Source: an uncultured Dorea sp. (GTDB taxonomy: Bacteria; Bacillota; Clostridia; Lachnospirales; Lachnospiraceae). From it: a stretch of 28,991 nt of DNA. Made by a program: the position numbers and the translations under genes. The notes under the pieces are model-generated. The model was not told where the DNA came from. It searched no databases and was given only the letters and a program-made list of their open reading frames with translations. This document shows, piece after piece, positions 7,932-16,175 of the stretch (its first letter is position 1; each line of letters opens with the position of its first letter). The DNA is taken from assembly GCA_910579335.1 (NCBI GenBank), contig CAJTUQ010000028.1, positions 1-28,991 of the forward strand. The letters are read 5' to 3'.

Positions 7932-10310
7932 ATGGAAATCAAAGCGGTTTTTAATGTGCAGGAGCTTACTGAACTGGCTAAGAAGCGATTTCAGGAAGAG
8001 AGGAATATAAATCATCTGGAAGGGTGGTTTCTGGCAAAAGAGATTCAGAAGGAATGCGACGAGCGGTTCCGGGAAGAGGAAGATTGTATACGTATTGCCA
8101 GGACACAGGTCGAGGTGGTGAAAAATATTCCGATTCATATTGGGGATTACCATGTGTTTGCCGGAACTCAGGATGATTCATTTGCCCGCTCTTACGCGCT
8201 GATTAATCCGGAATTTACGGTAGACTCGTTTTGCGGTTACTGCGACCCGGTAGCGGTTTTTGGAGATATTGAGCCGCGCGGGGATATTACGCAGGAAAGA
8301 ATTGACAGACTAAAAGAGTATAATAACCATACGCCGTATGCGGATGCGCTCAGGAGGGCTTATGACATTGCAGGCGACGCGGCAAGCGAGGCGGTTTTTT
8401 TTATTGAGCAGGTGACGGGACATTTGATACCGGATGTAAGGCGGCTGCTGGCCGTGGGAACGAAGGGGATAAAAGAAGAGATAAGCGGCAGGCAGGAAGC
8501 GTGCGGCAACGGACGCAGAATATATTATGAAGCGATGAAGATATCGCTGGATGCATTAGAACTGCTGGCAAGAAGATATGCAAAATTGGCGGAGGAGAAA
8601 GAGAAAAAGGCATCAGGAAGTGACAAGGAGCGGCTGCGGCTGATAAAGGACACGCTGAAAAAGGTGCCGAGGGAAGGCGCGGACAATCTCTATGAGGCAA
8701 TCCAATCCTTTCTTTTAATCTGGCAGACGATGTGCCTGGAGCAGACGCCGAATCCATTTGCTTTTTCTGTCGGAAATGCAGACCGGATTTTCGAGCCGTA
8801 CCGTGCAAAGACGAATATGGGCAGGGAAACGGCAGCGGCACTGTTTAAGCATATGCTGGTGTTTTTCAACGTGGCCGACAGAAGCTGGGCAATATCACAG
8901 AATCTGATTGTGGGAGGGAAGTCAAGTGACGGGGAGGACCTGACAAACCTGTGTTCCTTTGCGCTTTTGGACGCTTATTATGATATGAATCTTCCACAGC
9001 CGATTCTGTCTGTCAAATTACATAAAGATACACCGCAGGAACTGTACGAGAGTTTGGGGAGGTTTTTCTTTACGCCAGGGTGTTTGACCCCTTCGCTTTT
9101 TAATGACGACAGCCTGTTCCCTATCCTGCAGGCGCGCGGGGTGGCCCATGAAGATTTACAGGATTACTCTATAGCCGGCTGTCAGGAGCCGTTGATTATG
9201 GGAAAGGATAACGGCAACACGACGAATAGTTGGCTGAACCTGGGGAAAATACTGGAGCTTTGTGTAAATGGCGGCATTTCTCAAATTACCGGTAAAAGGC
9301 TTGGAAAGAGTGATGAGGAGAACGGATGTAAAAGCAAACTTGAGGTGTTGCAGAATATCCGGGAAATTTTTTATGCGAATGTAGATGAATTTGCGGACCG
9401 GATGGCGGCTTCGGCGAATGCGGCGTCGGAGGCGGTGGCTTTGCTTCAGGTTCCGTTTTTGTCCTCGATGATGGGAGGCATAGATTCGGGAATAGATGCG
9501 AGGGATACAAAGAGACAGGGAACAAAATATAACGGAAGCGGCTGCCTGATACACGGACTGTCAGTGGTTGCGGATTCGTTTGTTGCAATTGACACTCTTC
9601 TTAGAGAGCGGCCGGAGGATGCGGACCGGATGGTAGAGGCTCTTGGGAATAATTTTGAAAAAGATCCGCAGATGCATCAATATCTGTTGAGTTGTCCCAA
9701 GTTCGGAAATAATATAGAAGAGGTGGATTCAGAGGCAAAAGAGATTGCGTCGAGGGTCAGTGATATAGTATCATCTAAGAAGAACTATCTGGGCAATCCT
9801 TTCAGAAGTGATTTTGCAACGCCGTCCACGCACCTTTTGTACGGCTACTGGGTTGGGGCGACGCCGGATGGAAGAAGAGCCAGAGACATGCTTGGATACG
9901 GTGTGGATCCGCTGTACGGTGAGGCGCATTCGGGACTGGGATTTCGGGTCCTTTCGGGTATGCATCTTCCTTACGAGAAGATGAACGGCGGCTATGCATC
10001 CCATTTTGGCATCAACCCTAATTATTTTAAGGCGGATACTTTTGAAAAAAAGGGGGTAGAGTTCAGAGATAAGATTATAAGTCCTTTGTTCTACAATCCG
10101 GCAAACAAGAAAATACAGCCGTACTATCTGTATGTAAATGTCACTACACCGGATATGTTGAGGAAAGTATTGGAAAATCCAAAGAAATATGCACCGAGCG
10201 GCGTATATATTATGAGGATACATGGTACTTTTGTAAACTTTCTTGACTTGTCGCCGGCAATTCAGGAGGATATTATTACGAGACTTGATATGGAGTCGAC
10301 GAGTCTTTAA
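7932..10310 (+). CDS. Glycyl radical enzyme of unknown substrate (PFL/dehydratase-like)
   Basis: Large oxygen-sensitive radical enzyme, 792 aa, typical length. The thiyl-radical cysteine is Cys417 in AGCQEP, with a Glu two residues later as in the C-O/C-N/C-S lyases (diol dehydratases, choline lyase, isethionate lyase). Pyruvate formate-lyase has adjacent Cys-Cys, so that activity is excluded. The glycyl loop is intact near the C-terminus, with Gly765 in RIHGTF, 27 residues from the end. The finger region GATPDGRRA is present. Where glycerol dehydratase has GKTDGWHD after the cysteine, this protein has GKDNGNTT, so its key Asp is missing and simple 1,2-diol dehydration is doubtful. Next to sugar transport, kinases and an aldolase, a phosphorylated sugar or anhydrosugar is the likely substrate. 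GAGAGGAG precedes the ATG. Confidence 0.93.
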   Translation: MEIKAVFNVQELTELAKKRFQEERNINHLEGWFLAKEIQKECDERFREEEDCIRIARTQVEVVKNIPIHIGDYHVFAGTQDDSFARSYALINPEFTVDSFCGYCDPVAVFGDIEPRGDITQERIDRLKEYNNHTPYADALRRAYDIAGDAASEAVFFIEQVTGHLIPDVRRLLAVGTKGIKEEISGRQEACGNGRRIYYEAMKISLDALELLARRYAKLAEEKEKKASGSDKERLRLIKDTLKKVPREGADNLYEAIQSFLLIWQTMCLEQTPNPFAFSVGNADRIFEPYRAKTNMGRETAAALFKHMLVFFNVADRSWAISQNLIVGGKSSDGEDLTNLCSFALLDAYYDMNLPQPILSVKLHKDTPQELYESLGRFFFTPGCLTPSLFNDDSLFPILQARGVAHEDLQDYSIAGCQEPLIMGKDNGNTTNSWLNLGKILELCVNGGISQITGKRLGKSDEENGCKSKLEVLQNIREIFYANVDEFADRMAASANAASEAVALLQVPFLSSMMGGIDSGIDARDTKRQGTKYNGSGCLIHGLSVVADSFVAIDTLLRERPEDADRMVEALGNNFEKDPQMHQYLLSCPKFGNNIEEVDSEAKEIASRVSDIVSSKKNYLGNPFRSDFATPSTHLLYGYWVGATPDGRRARDMLGYGVDPLYGEAHSGLGFRVLSGMHLPYEKMNGGYASHFGINPNYFKADTFEKKGVEFRDKIISPLFYNPANKKIQPYYLYVNVTTPDMLRKVLENPKKYAPSGVYIMRIHGTFVNFLDLSPAIQEDIITRLDMESTSL

Positions 10311-10321
10311 GGAGGATGGCT

Positions 10322-11800
10322 ATGGCATGCTTTGTGGGAATTGATATCGGCACATCCAGTGTCAGGGCGGCAGCAGTTGATGAGAGAGGCCGGACGTTAG
10401 CATTCGGCCAGTGTGAATATGACATCATAAAGCCAAAGATAGACCAGGCGGAACAGAATATGGAACAGCTGTGGGAATCCACTGTCCAATCGATTCAGCT
10501 CATGCTGTCGCAGGGAAAAGTGTCAAAAGATGATATATGCGGGATTGGGTATTCCGGGCAGATGCACGGCCTTGTTATGGTTGATGGGGATGGAAAGTCT
10601 ATCCGTAATGCAATTATATGGGCGGACCAGAGAACGGAAAGAGAGATTTCCGGGATATATGAAAAAGTTCCCAAAGAAGAGTTTGACACCGTGTACCTTA
10701 ACCGGTTAAGTACAGGTTTTGCGCTGCCGTCCTTGATGTGGGTCAAAGAGCATGAACCGGAAAAGTTTCAGAAAATCGATAAGATTTTCTGCCCTAAGGA
10801 TTATATTCGTTTTAAGATGTGCGGGAGGATTGGAACAGATGCGTCAGATGCAAGTTCAACCGGCATGTGGGATATGAAAAAAAGGACTTGGGCATACGGC
10901 ATACTGGAAAAGCTTGGGGTTCCGGCTTCTATTCTTCCTGAAAGCCATGAAGCCTGTGAGACGGCGGGAAGAGTAACGGAGGAATGCGCGCAGGCTTGCG
11001 GACTAAAGCCGGGTACTGTGATTACCTACGGAGGCGGAGATTCCCTGATGATGGAGCTTGGAAATGGGATGATTAGGGACGGGATTATGGCATCGACGAT
11101 CGGAACCGCATGCCATCTTACCTGCGCACTGGAGAGACCGGCTCATGATATGCTTTTTCGCACAAATACATGGTGTCATGCAGGCAGCGGACTTTGGAGC
11201 ATCATGGGGGCGCATCTTAGCGGCGGCGCAGCCCTAAAGTGGCTTAGAGATAATATTCTTGAAATGGGAAGCTTCGACGAAATGAATGTGTGTGCGTCGA
11301 AGGTGCCTGCCGGCAGTGAGGGTCTTTTGTTTCTCCCGTACTTAAACGGAGAGAGGACGCCGCACAATGATGCGAATGCGAAAGCGGTGTACCTGGGGCT
11401 CAGTTTAAAGCATACAAAGGAACATATAATCCGCAGCACGATGGAAGGCATTGTATATAGTATGAAAGAGTCTTATGAAATCCTGAAATCGATTGGGGTT
11501 ACAGGAAGCAGAATGATCGCGTCCGGAGGAGGAGCAAAAAGCCCGCTGCTTTGCCAGATTCAGGCGGACATGTACAACTGCCCGGTCTTAACAAACAGGG
11601 AAAAGGAGCAGGCGTCTTTAGGCGCTGCGATAACGGCGTCGGTCGGCTGCGGGTATTTTAGAAATTATGAGGAAGCCTGTGGGAACATGGTCTGTTTCAG
11701 CGATGATGTGACTGAGCCGGATGCGGAGCATGTAAAGATATATAATGAAGGTTTTTTGCGCTTTAAAGAAATTTATAAAGCTAATAAAGGAATATTTTGA
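10322..11800 (+). CDS. FGGY-family carbohydrate kinase (xylulokinase-like)
   Basis: ATP-dependent sugar kinase, 492 aa, of the FGGY family, closest in motifs to xylulokinase. The N-terminal phosphate loop is GIDIGTSSVRAA, the substrate-contact segments are GYSGQMHGL and IIWADQRT, and the catalytic Asp is Asp240 in YGGGDS. The C-terminal half carries SGGGAKSPL and EQASLGAAI, the adenosine-binding region. ATG 10322 is the likely start because AAGGAGG ends at 10315; ATG 10316 would touch it. It begins 11 bases after the radical enzyme and is the last gene of the operon. FGGY kinases act on many keto-sugars, polyols and similar compounds, so xylulose should not be assumed. It may phosphorylate the imported compound before radical cleavage. 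Confidence 0.92.
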   Translation: MACFVGIDIGTSSVRAAAVDERGRTLAFGQCEYDIIKPKIDQAEQNMEQLWESTVQSIQLMLSQGKVSKDDICGIGYSGQMHGLVMVDGDGKSIRNAIIWADQRTEREISGIYEKVPKEEFDTVYLNRLSTGFALPSLMWVKEHEPEKFQKIDKIFCPKDYIRFKMCGRIGTDASDASSTGMWDMKKRTWAYGILEKLGVPASILPESHEACETAGRVTEECAQACGLKPGTVITYGGGDSLMMELGNGMIRDGIMASTIGTACHLTCALERPAHDMLFRTNTWCHAGSGLWSIMGAHLSGGAALKWLRDNILEMGSFDEMNVCASKVPAGSEGLLFLPYLNGERTPHNDANAKAVYLGLSLKHTKEHIIRSTMEGIVYSMKESYEILKSIGVTGSRMIASGGGAKSPLLCQIQADMYNCPVLTNREKEQASLGAAITASVGCGYFRNYEEACGNMVCFSDDVTEPDAEHVKIYNEGFLRFKEIYKANKGIF

Positions 11801-11811
11801 TATTCATGCAG

Positions 11812-11850
11812 ACAAAGAAGACTTTTCCTATTCGGAAAAGTCTTCTTTGT
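11812..11850. terminator. Bidirectional terminator, overlapping the end of the AraC gene
   Basis: ACAAAGAAGACTTTTCC and its exact reverse complement form a 17-bp perfect stem around the 5-base loop TATTC. It sits between two converging genes, 11 bases after the FGGY kinase stop. A rich in one arm and T in the other, it can work in both directions. The reverse-strand AraC stop codon (11828-11830) lies at the loop edge, and the last AraC codons are in the right arm. Confidence 0.88.
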
Positions 11851-12748
11851 GGTCTATCAGCTGCTTTTCATTGTAAAGGACAGTAGTCGCCCGGAAAGTA
11901 CGATAATTTTTCGGGCTCATTTCGAACTTTTTCTTAAAAGCTTTTGAGAAGGCTAACTGGTCTTCATAGCCGACGGCGCGGGAGATTTCTTTAATCGTGT
12001 CATTGGTGCTGACGAGAAGATTGGCTGCTTTGTGCATCCGGAAATCAATCAGGAACTTTTGTATGGATATGCCAAGTTCCTTCTGAAATACATGGTTTAG
12101 GTATGCGCGGCTGATTCCGATATGCCCGGCAATATCCGATACATTGATGCCGTCTTTATAGTAGAATTTTATGTGCTCCACAGCAAGCTCCATATAGACA
12201 TTGGAACCATAATTATGGCTTTCCGGTGAATGCTTGTGGCGCAGCATTGTGCGGTTGTCGATGAGCCTGGAAAACAGCATAAGCATCCACGCCTCCCTGC
12301 GCAGGTCATCTGCGAAGGTGAGAGCCTTGCAATCCAGAATATTGTCTATACAGTCCATGATGATTTCTGGCTGAAGCGGCGAAGGGAGAACTAATTTTTT
12401 AGGTGAAAAGCCGCATTGCCTTAAGATTGAGTCAGCTCTGATTCCGTTGAAGCCTATCCATGCATAGTGCCACGGGTCTACGGCGTCGGAGCCGTAGGTG
12501 ACAGATTCGCCGGGATATATGACGAACATCTGCCCCGCAGTCAGCGGATAGGTAATGCCGTTTGTTGAGTAAAAGCCTTTTCCTGAGAAAACAAAATGCA
12601 GAATATATTCTTCACGTTTTCCCGGACAGATATGCAGTGGTTTGCAGTGTTCTCTTCCGGCATGGATAAGGCTGATATCTAAGGATGTCTCTCTTAAATG
12701 CTCCAGACAACGGAAAGTGACACTGTCTGTATATTTCACATTGCGCAT
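11828..12748 (-). CDS. AraC-family transcriptional regulator (MsmR-like)
   Basis: Ligand-responsive transcription factor, 306 aa from the start chosen here. The N-terminal half is a cupin-type AraC_binding domain (EEYILHFVFSGKGFYSTNG, then PLTAGQMFVIYPG and the DPWHYAWIGFNG signature typical of MsmR/RafR-like sensors). The C-terminal hundred residues carry two helix-turn-helix motifs (INVSDIAGHIGISRAYLNHV and TIKEISRAVGYEDQLAFSKA) followed by the family signature FKKKFEMSPKNYR. The start at 12748 has AAAGGAGAA upstream; a longer reading from 12880 adds a low-quality 44-residue leader. It is divergent from the binding-protein gene at 13091, so it most likely activates that transporter and alpha-galactosidase operon in response to an alpha-galactoside or related sugar. 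Confidence 0.93.
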   Translation of the reverse strand: MRNVKYTDSVTFRCLEHLRETSLDISLIHAGREHCKPLHICPGKREEYILHFVFSGKGFYSTNGITYPLTAGQMFVIYPGESVTYGSDAVDPWHYAWIGFNGIRADSILRQCGFSPKKLVLPSPLQPEIIMDCIDNILDCKALTFADDLRREAWMLMLFSRLIDNRTMLRHKHSPESHNYGSNVYMELAVEHIKFYYKDGINVSDIAGHIGISRAYLNHVFQKELGISIQKFLIDFRMHKAANLLVSTNDTIKEISRAVGYEDQLAFSKAFKKKFEMSPKNYRTFRATTVLYNEKQLIDHKEDFSE

Positions 12749-12859
12749 AGTCGATTCTCCTTTTTCTTTTTTTACTTTTACGGACGGGGCCCGCTTGTCC
12801 CGCAAAAATATGCATACCAAATGCATTTGCGGACATAGATGCAGAACAATGAAAATGAT

Positions 12860-12898
12860 ATAGGAATATAAACAAGGCATAACTCGCTATATTCCTAT
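12860..12898. promoter_or_regulatory. Inverted repeat in the AraC/transporter intergenic region
   Basis: ATAGGAATATA (12860-12870) is repeated in exact inverse as TATATTCCTAT (12888-12898), with 17 bases between. It lies about 110 bases upstream of the AraC start codon on that strand and about 190 bases before the forward gene. It may be an operator for the AraC protein or a leader hairpin of the AraC mRNA. A second, shorter inverted repeat (TTCGA 12966-12970, TCGAA 12981-12985) lies nearer the forward promoter. The rest of the 342-base gap is AT-rich and holds no gene that I can see. Confidence 0.5.
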
Positions 12899-13013
12899 CA
12901 TGATTCACTATATAATGCAAAAACGGTGCTCTTGCTGATGTCTGTTTCTATTGTAACATAAATTCTTCGATTTTTCTATATCGAAAATAACATAAATACA
13001 TTTAATTATTCCA

Positions 13014-13042
13014 TTTATGAAAAATGCATGTAAATGTATAAT
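13014..13042 (+). promoter_or_regulatory. Candidate promoter of the alpha-galactoside transport operon
   Basis: TATAAT at 13037-13042 is a consensus -10 box, placed about 50 bases before the binding-protein start codon. The hexamer 17 bases upstream (TTTATG) is a poor -35. A weak -35 with a good -10 is what one expects for a promoter needing an activator such as the divergent AraC protein. Confidence 0.5.
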
Positions 13043-13090
13043 AATCCACAGAAAAAACGTCAAAACGACGAAGAAGGAGGAAGGAAGTTT

Positions 13091-14371
13091 ATGAAATTTA
13101 AAAGACTGATTGCAGCTGGACTTGCAGCTACAATGGTGGCAGGAATGCTCACGGCTTGCGGCGGCGGAAGCAGCGACGGCGGAAGCAAGAAAAAGGGCGA
13201 TGCGTTGACGGTAGCGATCTGGGATACCAACCAGCAGGCAGGTCTCCAGGAGATTATCGACGCTTTCACAGCAGAGACAGGCATTAAGGCAGAGCTTCAG
13301 GTTCTTGACTGGAGTGCGTACTGGACACTTCTCGAAGCCGGTGCAACAGGCGGAGACATGCCGGACGTATTCTGGATGCATTCGAACGAAGCGGTTAAGT
13401 ACATGTCCAATGACATTCTTCTTGACTTGACAGATAAAGTGTCAAAGAGCGAGAAGCTTGAGATGGATAAGTTCCCACAGGATCTGAAGGATATGTATAC
13501 ATGGAAAGACAAAGTATACGCAGTTCCGAAGGACAGAGACACGATTGCAATGTGGTACAACAAGAAGATGTTCGATGATGCAGGTATCGCTTATCCGGAC
13601 GGAAGCTGGACATGGGATGAGTTCTATGAGATTGCTGAAAAGCTTACCAAAGACGACGGAAGCCAGTTCGGATTTGCAGCACAGCCGTCTAATGAGCAGG
13701 ATACATGGATGAATATGGTTTATTCAATGGGCGGAACAATTGTGACAGACGACAACAAGTCCGGCTTTGACGACCCGAACACACTTAGGGCAATGGAATT
13801 TCTTGACAAGTGCGTAAAGAACGTAATGCCGGATTCCAACACAATGTCCGAGACAGGAACCGACGTATTATTCCAGTCCGGTAAGGTTGCTATGATTTCC
13901 CAGGGTTCATGGATGGTAGCAGGCTTCAAGGATAATGACTATTTAGTAGAGAATGCTGATGTTGCAAGACTTCCTAAGGATGCGGAAACAGGAAGAAGCG
14001 TATCTCTTTACAATGGTCTTGGATGGGCTGCATCAGCAGGAACGGCTATGCCGGATGAAGCATTCCAGTTAATCGAGTGGTTCGGAACTAAGGATATGCA
14101 GCTGAAGCAGGCAGAGCTTGGCGTAACAATGGCAGCTTACGACGGAGTATCTGACGCATGGGTAAACAATACAGATGTATTCCACCTTCAGCCGTATCTT
14201 GACGCTATGGATGACACTGTATTCAGACCTCATACAAATTCTACGTTAGCATGGTGGAACCCGATGTGTGAAGAGCTTGTAAAAGTTTGGAACAACGAAG
14301 AAGCTATGGCGGATGCATGTAAGAACATCACAAGTATGATGAATGAAAAGATTGCGGAAGAGAACTACTAA
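13091..14371 (+). CDS. ABC transporter sugar-binding lipoprotein (MsmE/RafE-like)
   Basis: Solute-binding lipoprotein, 426 aa, for a second carbohydrate ABC importer. The signal peptide starts MKFKRL and ends in lipobox LTAC (Cys23), followed by a Gly/Ser linker. The mature protein opens with LTVAIWDTNQQAGLQEIIDAF, as expected for family 1 sugar-binding proteins, and carries DVFWMHSNEA and AVPKDRDTIAMWYNKKMFDDAG in the hinge and ligand cleft. ATG 13091 is preceded by AGGAGGAAGG; a start at 13034 would bury the signal peptide. Codon usage is notably biased toward a few codons, which fits high expression. With the permeases and alpha-galactosidase downstream, an alpha-galactoside such as raffinose or melibiose is the likely ligand. 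Confidence 0.94.
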   Translation: MKFKRLIAAGLAATMVAGMLTACGGGSSDGGSKKKGDALTVAIWDTNQQAGLQEIIDAFTAETGIKAELQVLDWSAYWTLLEAGATGGDMPDVFWMHSNEAVKYMSNDILLDLTDKVSKSEKLEMDKFPQDLKDMYTWKDKVYAVPKDRDTIAMWYNKKMFDDAGIAYPDGSWTWDEFYEIAEKLTKDDGSQFGFAAQPSNEQDTWMNMVYSMGGTIVTDDNKSGFDDPNTLRAMEFLDKCVKNVMPDSNTMSETGTDVLFQSGKVAMISQGSWMVAGFKDNDYLVENADVARLPKDAETGRSVSLYNGLGWAASAGTAMPDEAFQLIEWFGTKDMQLKQAELGVTMAAYDGVSDAWVNNTDVFHLQPYLDAMDDTVFRPHTNSTLAWWNPMCEELVKVWNNEEAMADACKNITSMMNEKIAEENY

Positions 14372-14403
14372 ACCGGCCTGTTTAAAGAAAAGGGGTGAGA
14401 GAC

Positions 14404-15297
14404 TTGGCTAATCCAAAGAAAGGTACAAGTCAGGAACGCAACGAGTTTGTATGGGGATGGATTTTTATCCTTCCGACCATGATAGGCTTGATTGTCCTGA
14501 ATATTTATCCGATATTTAAAACCATTTATGAAAGCTTCTTTAAAACAGGAGATTTCGGAAAAGGCAACGTTTTTATAGGTGTTCAGAATTATACCAAAAT
14601 GTTTGGTGACGGAGAGGTTTGGCAGGCGCTTATCAATACCTTCAAGTATGCGATTGTAGAGGTTCCGTTCTCTATCATCATCTCGCTCGTACTTGCGGTG
14701 CTCTTAAACCGCAAGATGAAGGGGCGCGCGGTATACCGTACTATCTTCTTCCTGCCTATGGTAGCTGCCCCGGCCGCTATCGCTATGGTATGGAGATGGC
14801 TGTTCAACGCAGAGTTTGGTCTTTTGAACCATATATTCGGGACAAAGACGAACTGGGTATCCAATCCGAAAATTGCAATCTTTGCGATTGCGGTCATCGG
14901 TATCTGGTCCATCATCGGTTACAACATGGTACTATTTATTTCCGGTCTTCAGGAGATTCCGGGAGACTACTATGAGGCGGCAAGCATTGACGGTGCCACG
15001 GGAATCAAGCAGTTCTGGCACATTACATGCCCGCTTCTGTCGCCGACCATCTTCTTCGTAATGATTACGAGGGTTATCGGCGGACTGCAGGTGTTTGACC
15101 TTATTTACATGGTAATTGACAGAAACAACCCTGCACTGAAAAAGACACAGTCACTTGTATACCTGTTCTACCAGAACTCCTTCGTAGAGAACAACAAGGG
15201 TTATGGTTCAACAATCGTAGTTCTTCTTTTAGCTATCATCATGGTAATTACCGTATTCCAGATGTGGGGCCAGAAGAAGTGGGTTCACTATAGTTAA
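14404..15297 (+). CDS. Sugar ABC transporter permease (MsmF-like)
   Basis: MalF-type inner-membrane permease, about 297 aa, six membrane segments. The EAA loop reads YYEAASIDGATGIKQFW. TTG 14404 is the likely start, 8 bases after AAAAGGGG; GTG 14395 overlaps that ribosome binding site. It follows the binding-protein gene by 32 bases and pairs with the permease at 15310. As with the first importer, no ATPase gene is present, so a shared multi-sugar ATPase is implied. Confidence 0.93.
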   Translation: MANPKKGTSQERNEFVWGWIFILPTMIGLIVLNIYPIFKTIYESFFKTGDFGKGNVFIGVQNYTKMFGDGEVWQALINTFKYAIVEVPFSIIISLVLAVLLNRKMKGRAVYRTIFFLPMVAAPAAIAMVWRWLFNAEFGLLNHIFGTKTNWVSNPKIAIFAIAVIGIWSIIGYNMVLFISGLQEIPGDYYEAASIDGATGIKQFWHITCPLLSPTIFFVMITRVIGGLQVFDLIYMVIDRNNPALKKTQSLVYLFYQNSFVENNKGYGSTIVVLLLAIIMVITVFQMWGQKKWVHYS

Positions 15298-15309
15298 GGA
15301 GGGATTGAT

Positions 15310-16134
15310 ATGGAAGCAAAACAGAAAGCAACGACCGTGCTGATACATGTCATCCTGATTCTGATATCTATCACGATGTTAGTTCCGTTTTTATGGATGA
15401 TTTTGACGGCCTTCAAGACATTGTCAGAGTCAACGTCGGTAAACCCGTTTGTTATCTTCCCGTCTGAGTGGATAACAGATAACTTCTCAAAAGTAATTAA
15501 AAATATGGACTTTCCGATGCTGTACTTAAACACGATTCTATTGATTTTAGGACGCGTGGTAGCGGCGGTACTTACGGCAACGCTTGCAGGATATGCATTT
15601 GCCCGTCTGAACTTCAGGGGAAAGAACTTCATGTTCTCGCTGGTATTGTTCCAGATGATGGTGCCGGGGCAGATTTTCATCATCCCGCAGTACTTAATGG
15701 TAAGTAATATGGGAATGCTGAACACGATTTTCGCACTGGTGTTCCCAGGACTGGTAACGGCGTTCGGAACGTTCCTTTTAAGGCAGGCGTACATGGGGCT
15801 TCCGAGAGACCTTGAGGAAGCGGCAAGGCTTGACGGGTGCAACATCCCGCAGACATTTTTGTACATCATGGCGCCGTTGACAAGGTCGTCGATGGTAGCG
15901 CTTGGAATCTTTACGGCAGTATTTGCATATAAAGACCTGATGTGGCCGTTAATTTGTAACAAAGACGTAATGCCGCTGTCCGCAGCGTTGGCAAAGATGC
16001 AGGGACAGTACGCAAGCAACTATCCGCAGCTGATGGCAGCGTCGCTGCTGGCATGTATCCCGATGATTGTTCTGTACCTGATTTTCCAGAAACAGTTCAT
16101 CGAAGGTATTGCTACTTCCGGCGGAAAGCTGTAA
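15310..16134 (+). CDS. Sugar ABC transporter permease (MsmG-like)
   Basis: MalG-type permease, 274 aa. It has the N-terminal membrane helix followed by MILTAFKTLSEST, an EAA loop DLEEAARLDGCNIPQTF, and the standard ending FQKQFIEGIATSGGKL. The ribosome binding site is AAGGAGGG and the gene lies 12 bases after its partner. It completes the membrane part of the alpha-galactoside importer. Confidence 0.94.
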   Translation: MEAKQKATTVLIHVILILISITMLVPFLWMILTAFKTLSESTSVNPFVIFPSEWITDNFSKVIKNMDFPMLYLNTILLILGRVVAAVLTATLAGYAFARLNFRGKNFMFSLVLFQMMVPGQIFIIPQYLMVSNMGMLNTIFALVFPGLVTAFGTFLLRQAYMGLPRDLEEAARLDGCNIPQTFLYIMAPLTRSSMVALGIFTAVFAYKDLMWPLICNKDVMPLSAALAKMQGQYASNYPQLMAASLLACIPMIVLYLIFQKQFIEGIATSGGKL

Positions 16135-16175
16135 CATATGATTTTGTAAGGCGAACGAAGTCTTTAGATTGAGGG

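Noticed and set aside
7932..10310. Annotating the radical enzyme as pyruvate formate-lyase (pflB)
   Set aside because: It has a single active-site cysteine with Glu two residues on (GCQEP), not the adjacent Cys-Cys of pyruvate formate-lyase, and its activase has extra cysteines that PflA lacks.
10322..11800. Naming the FGGY kinase xylB
   Set aside because: Motifs resemble xylulokinase, but there is no xylose isomerase or other pentose gene nearby, and the family's substrate range is wide.
12749..12880. N-terminal extension of the AraC regulator
   Set aside because: The added residues match no AraC N-terminus, and a good ribosome binding site (AAAGGAGAA) sits directly before the internal ATG at 12748.
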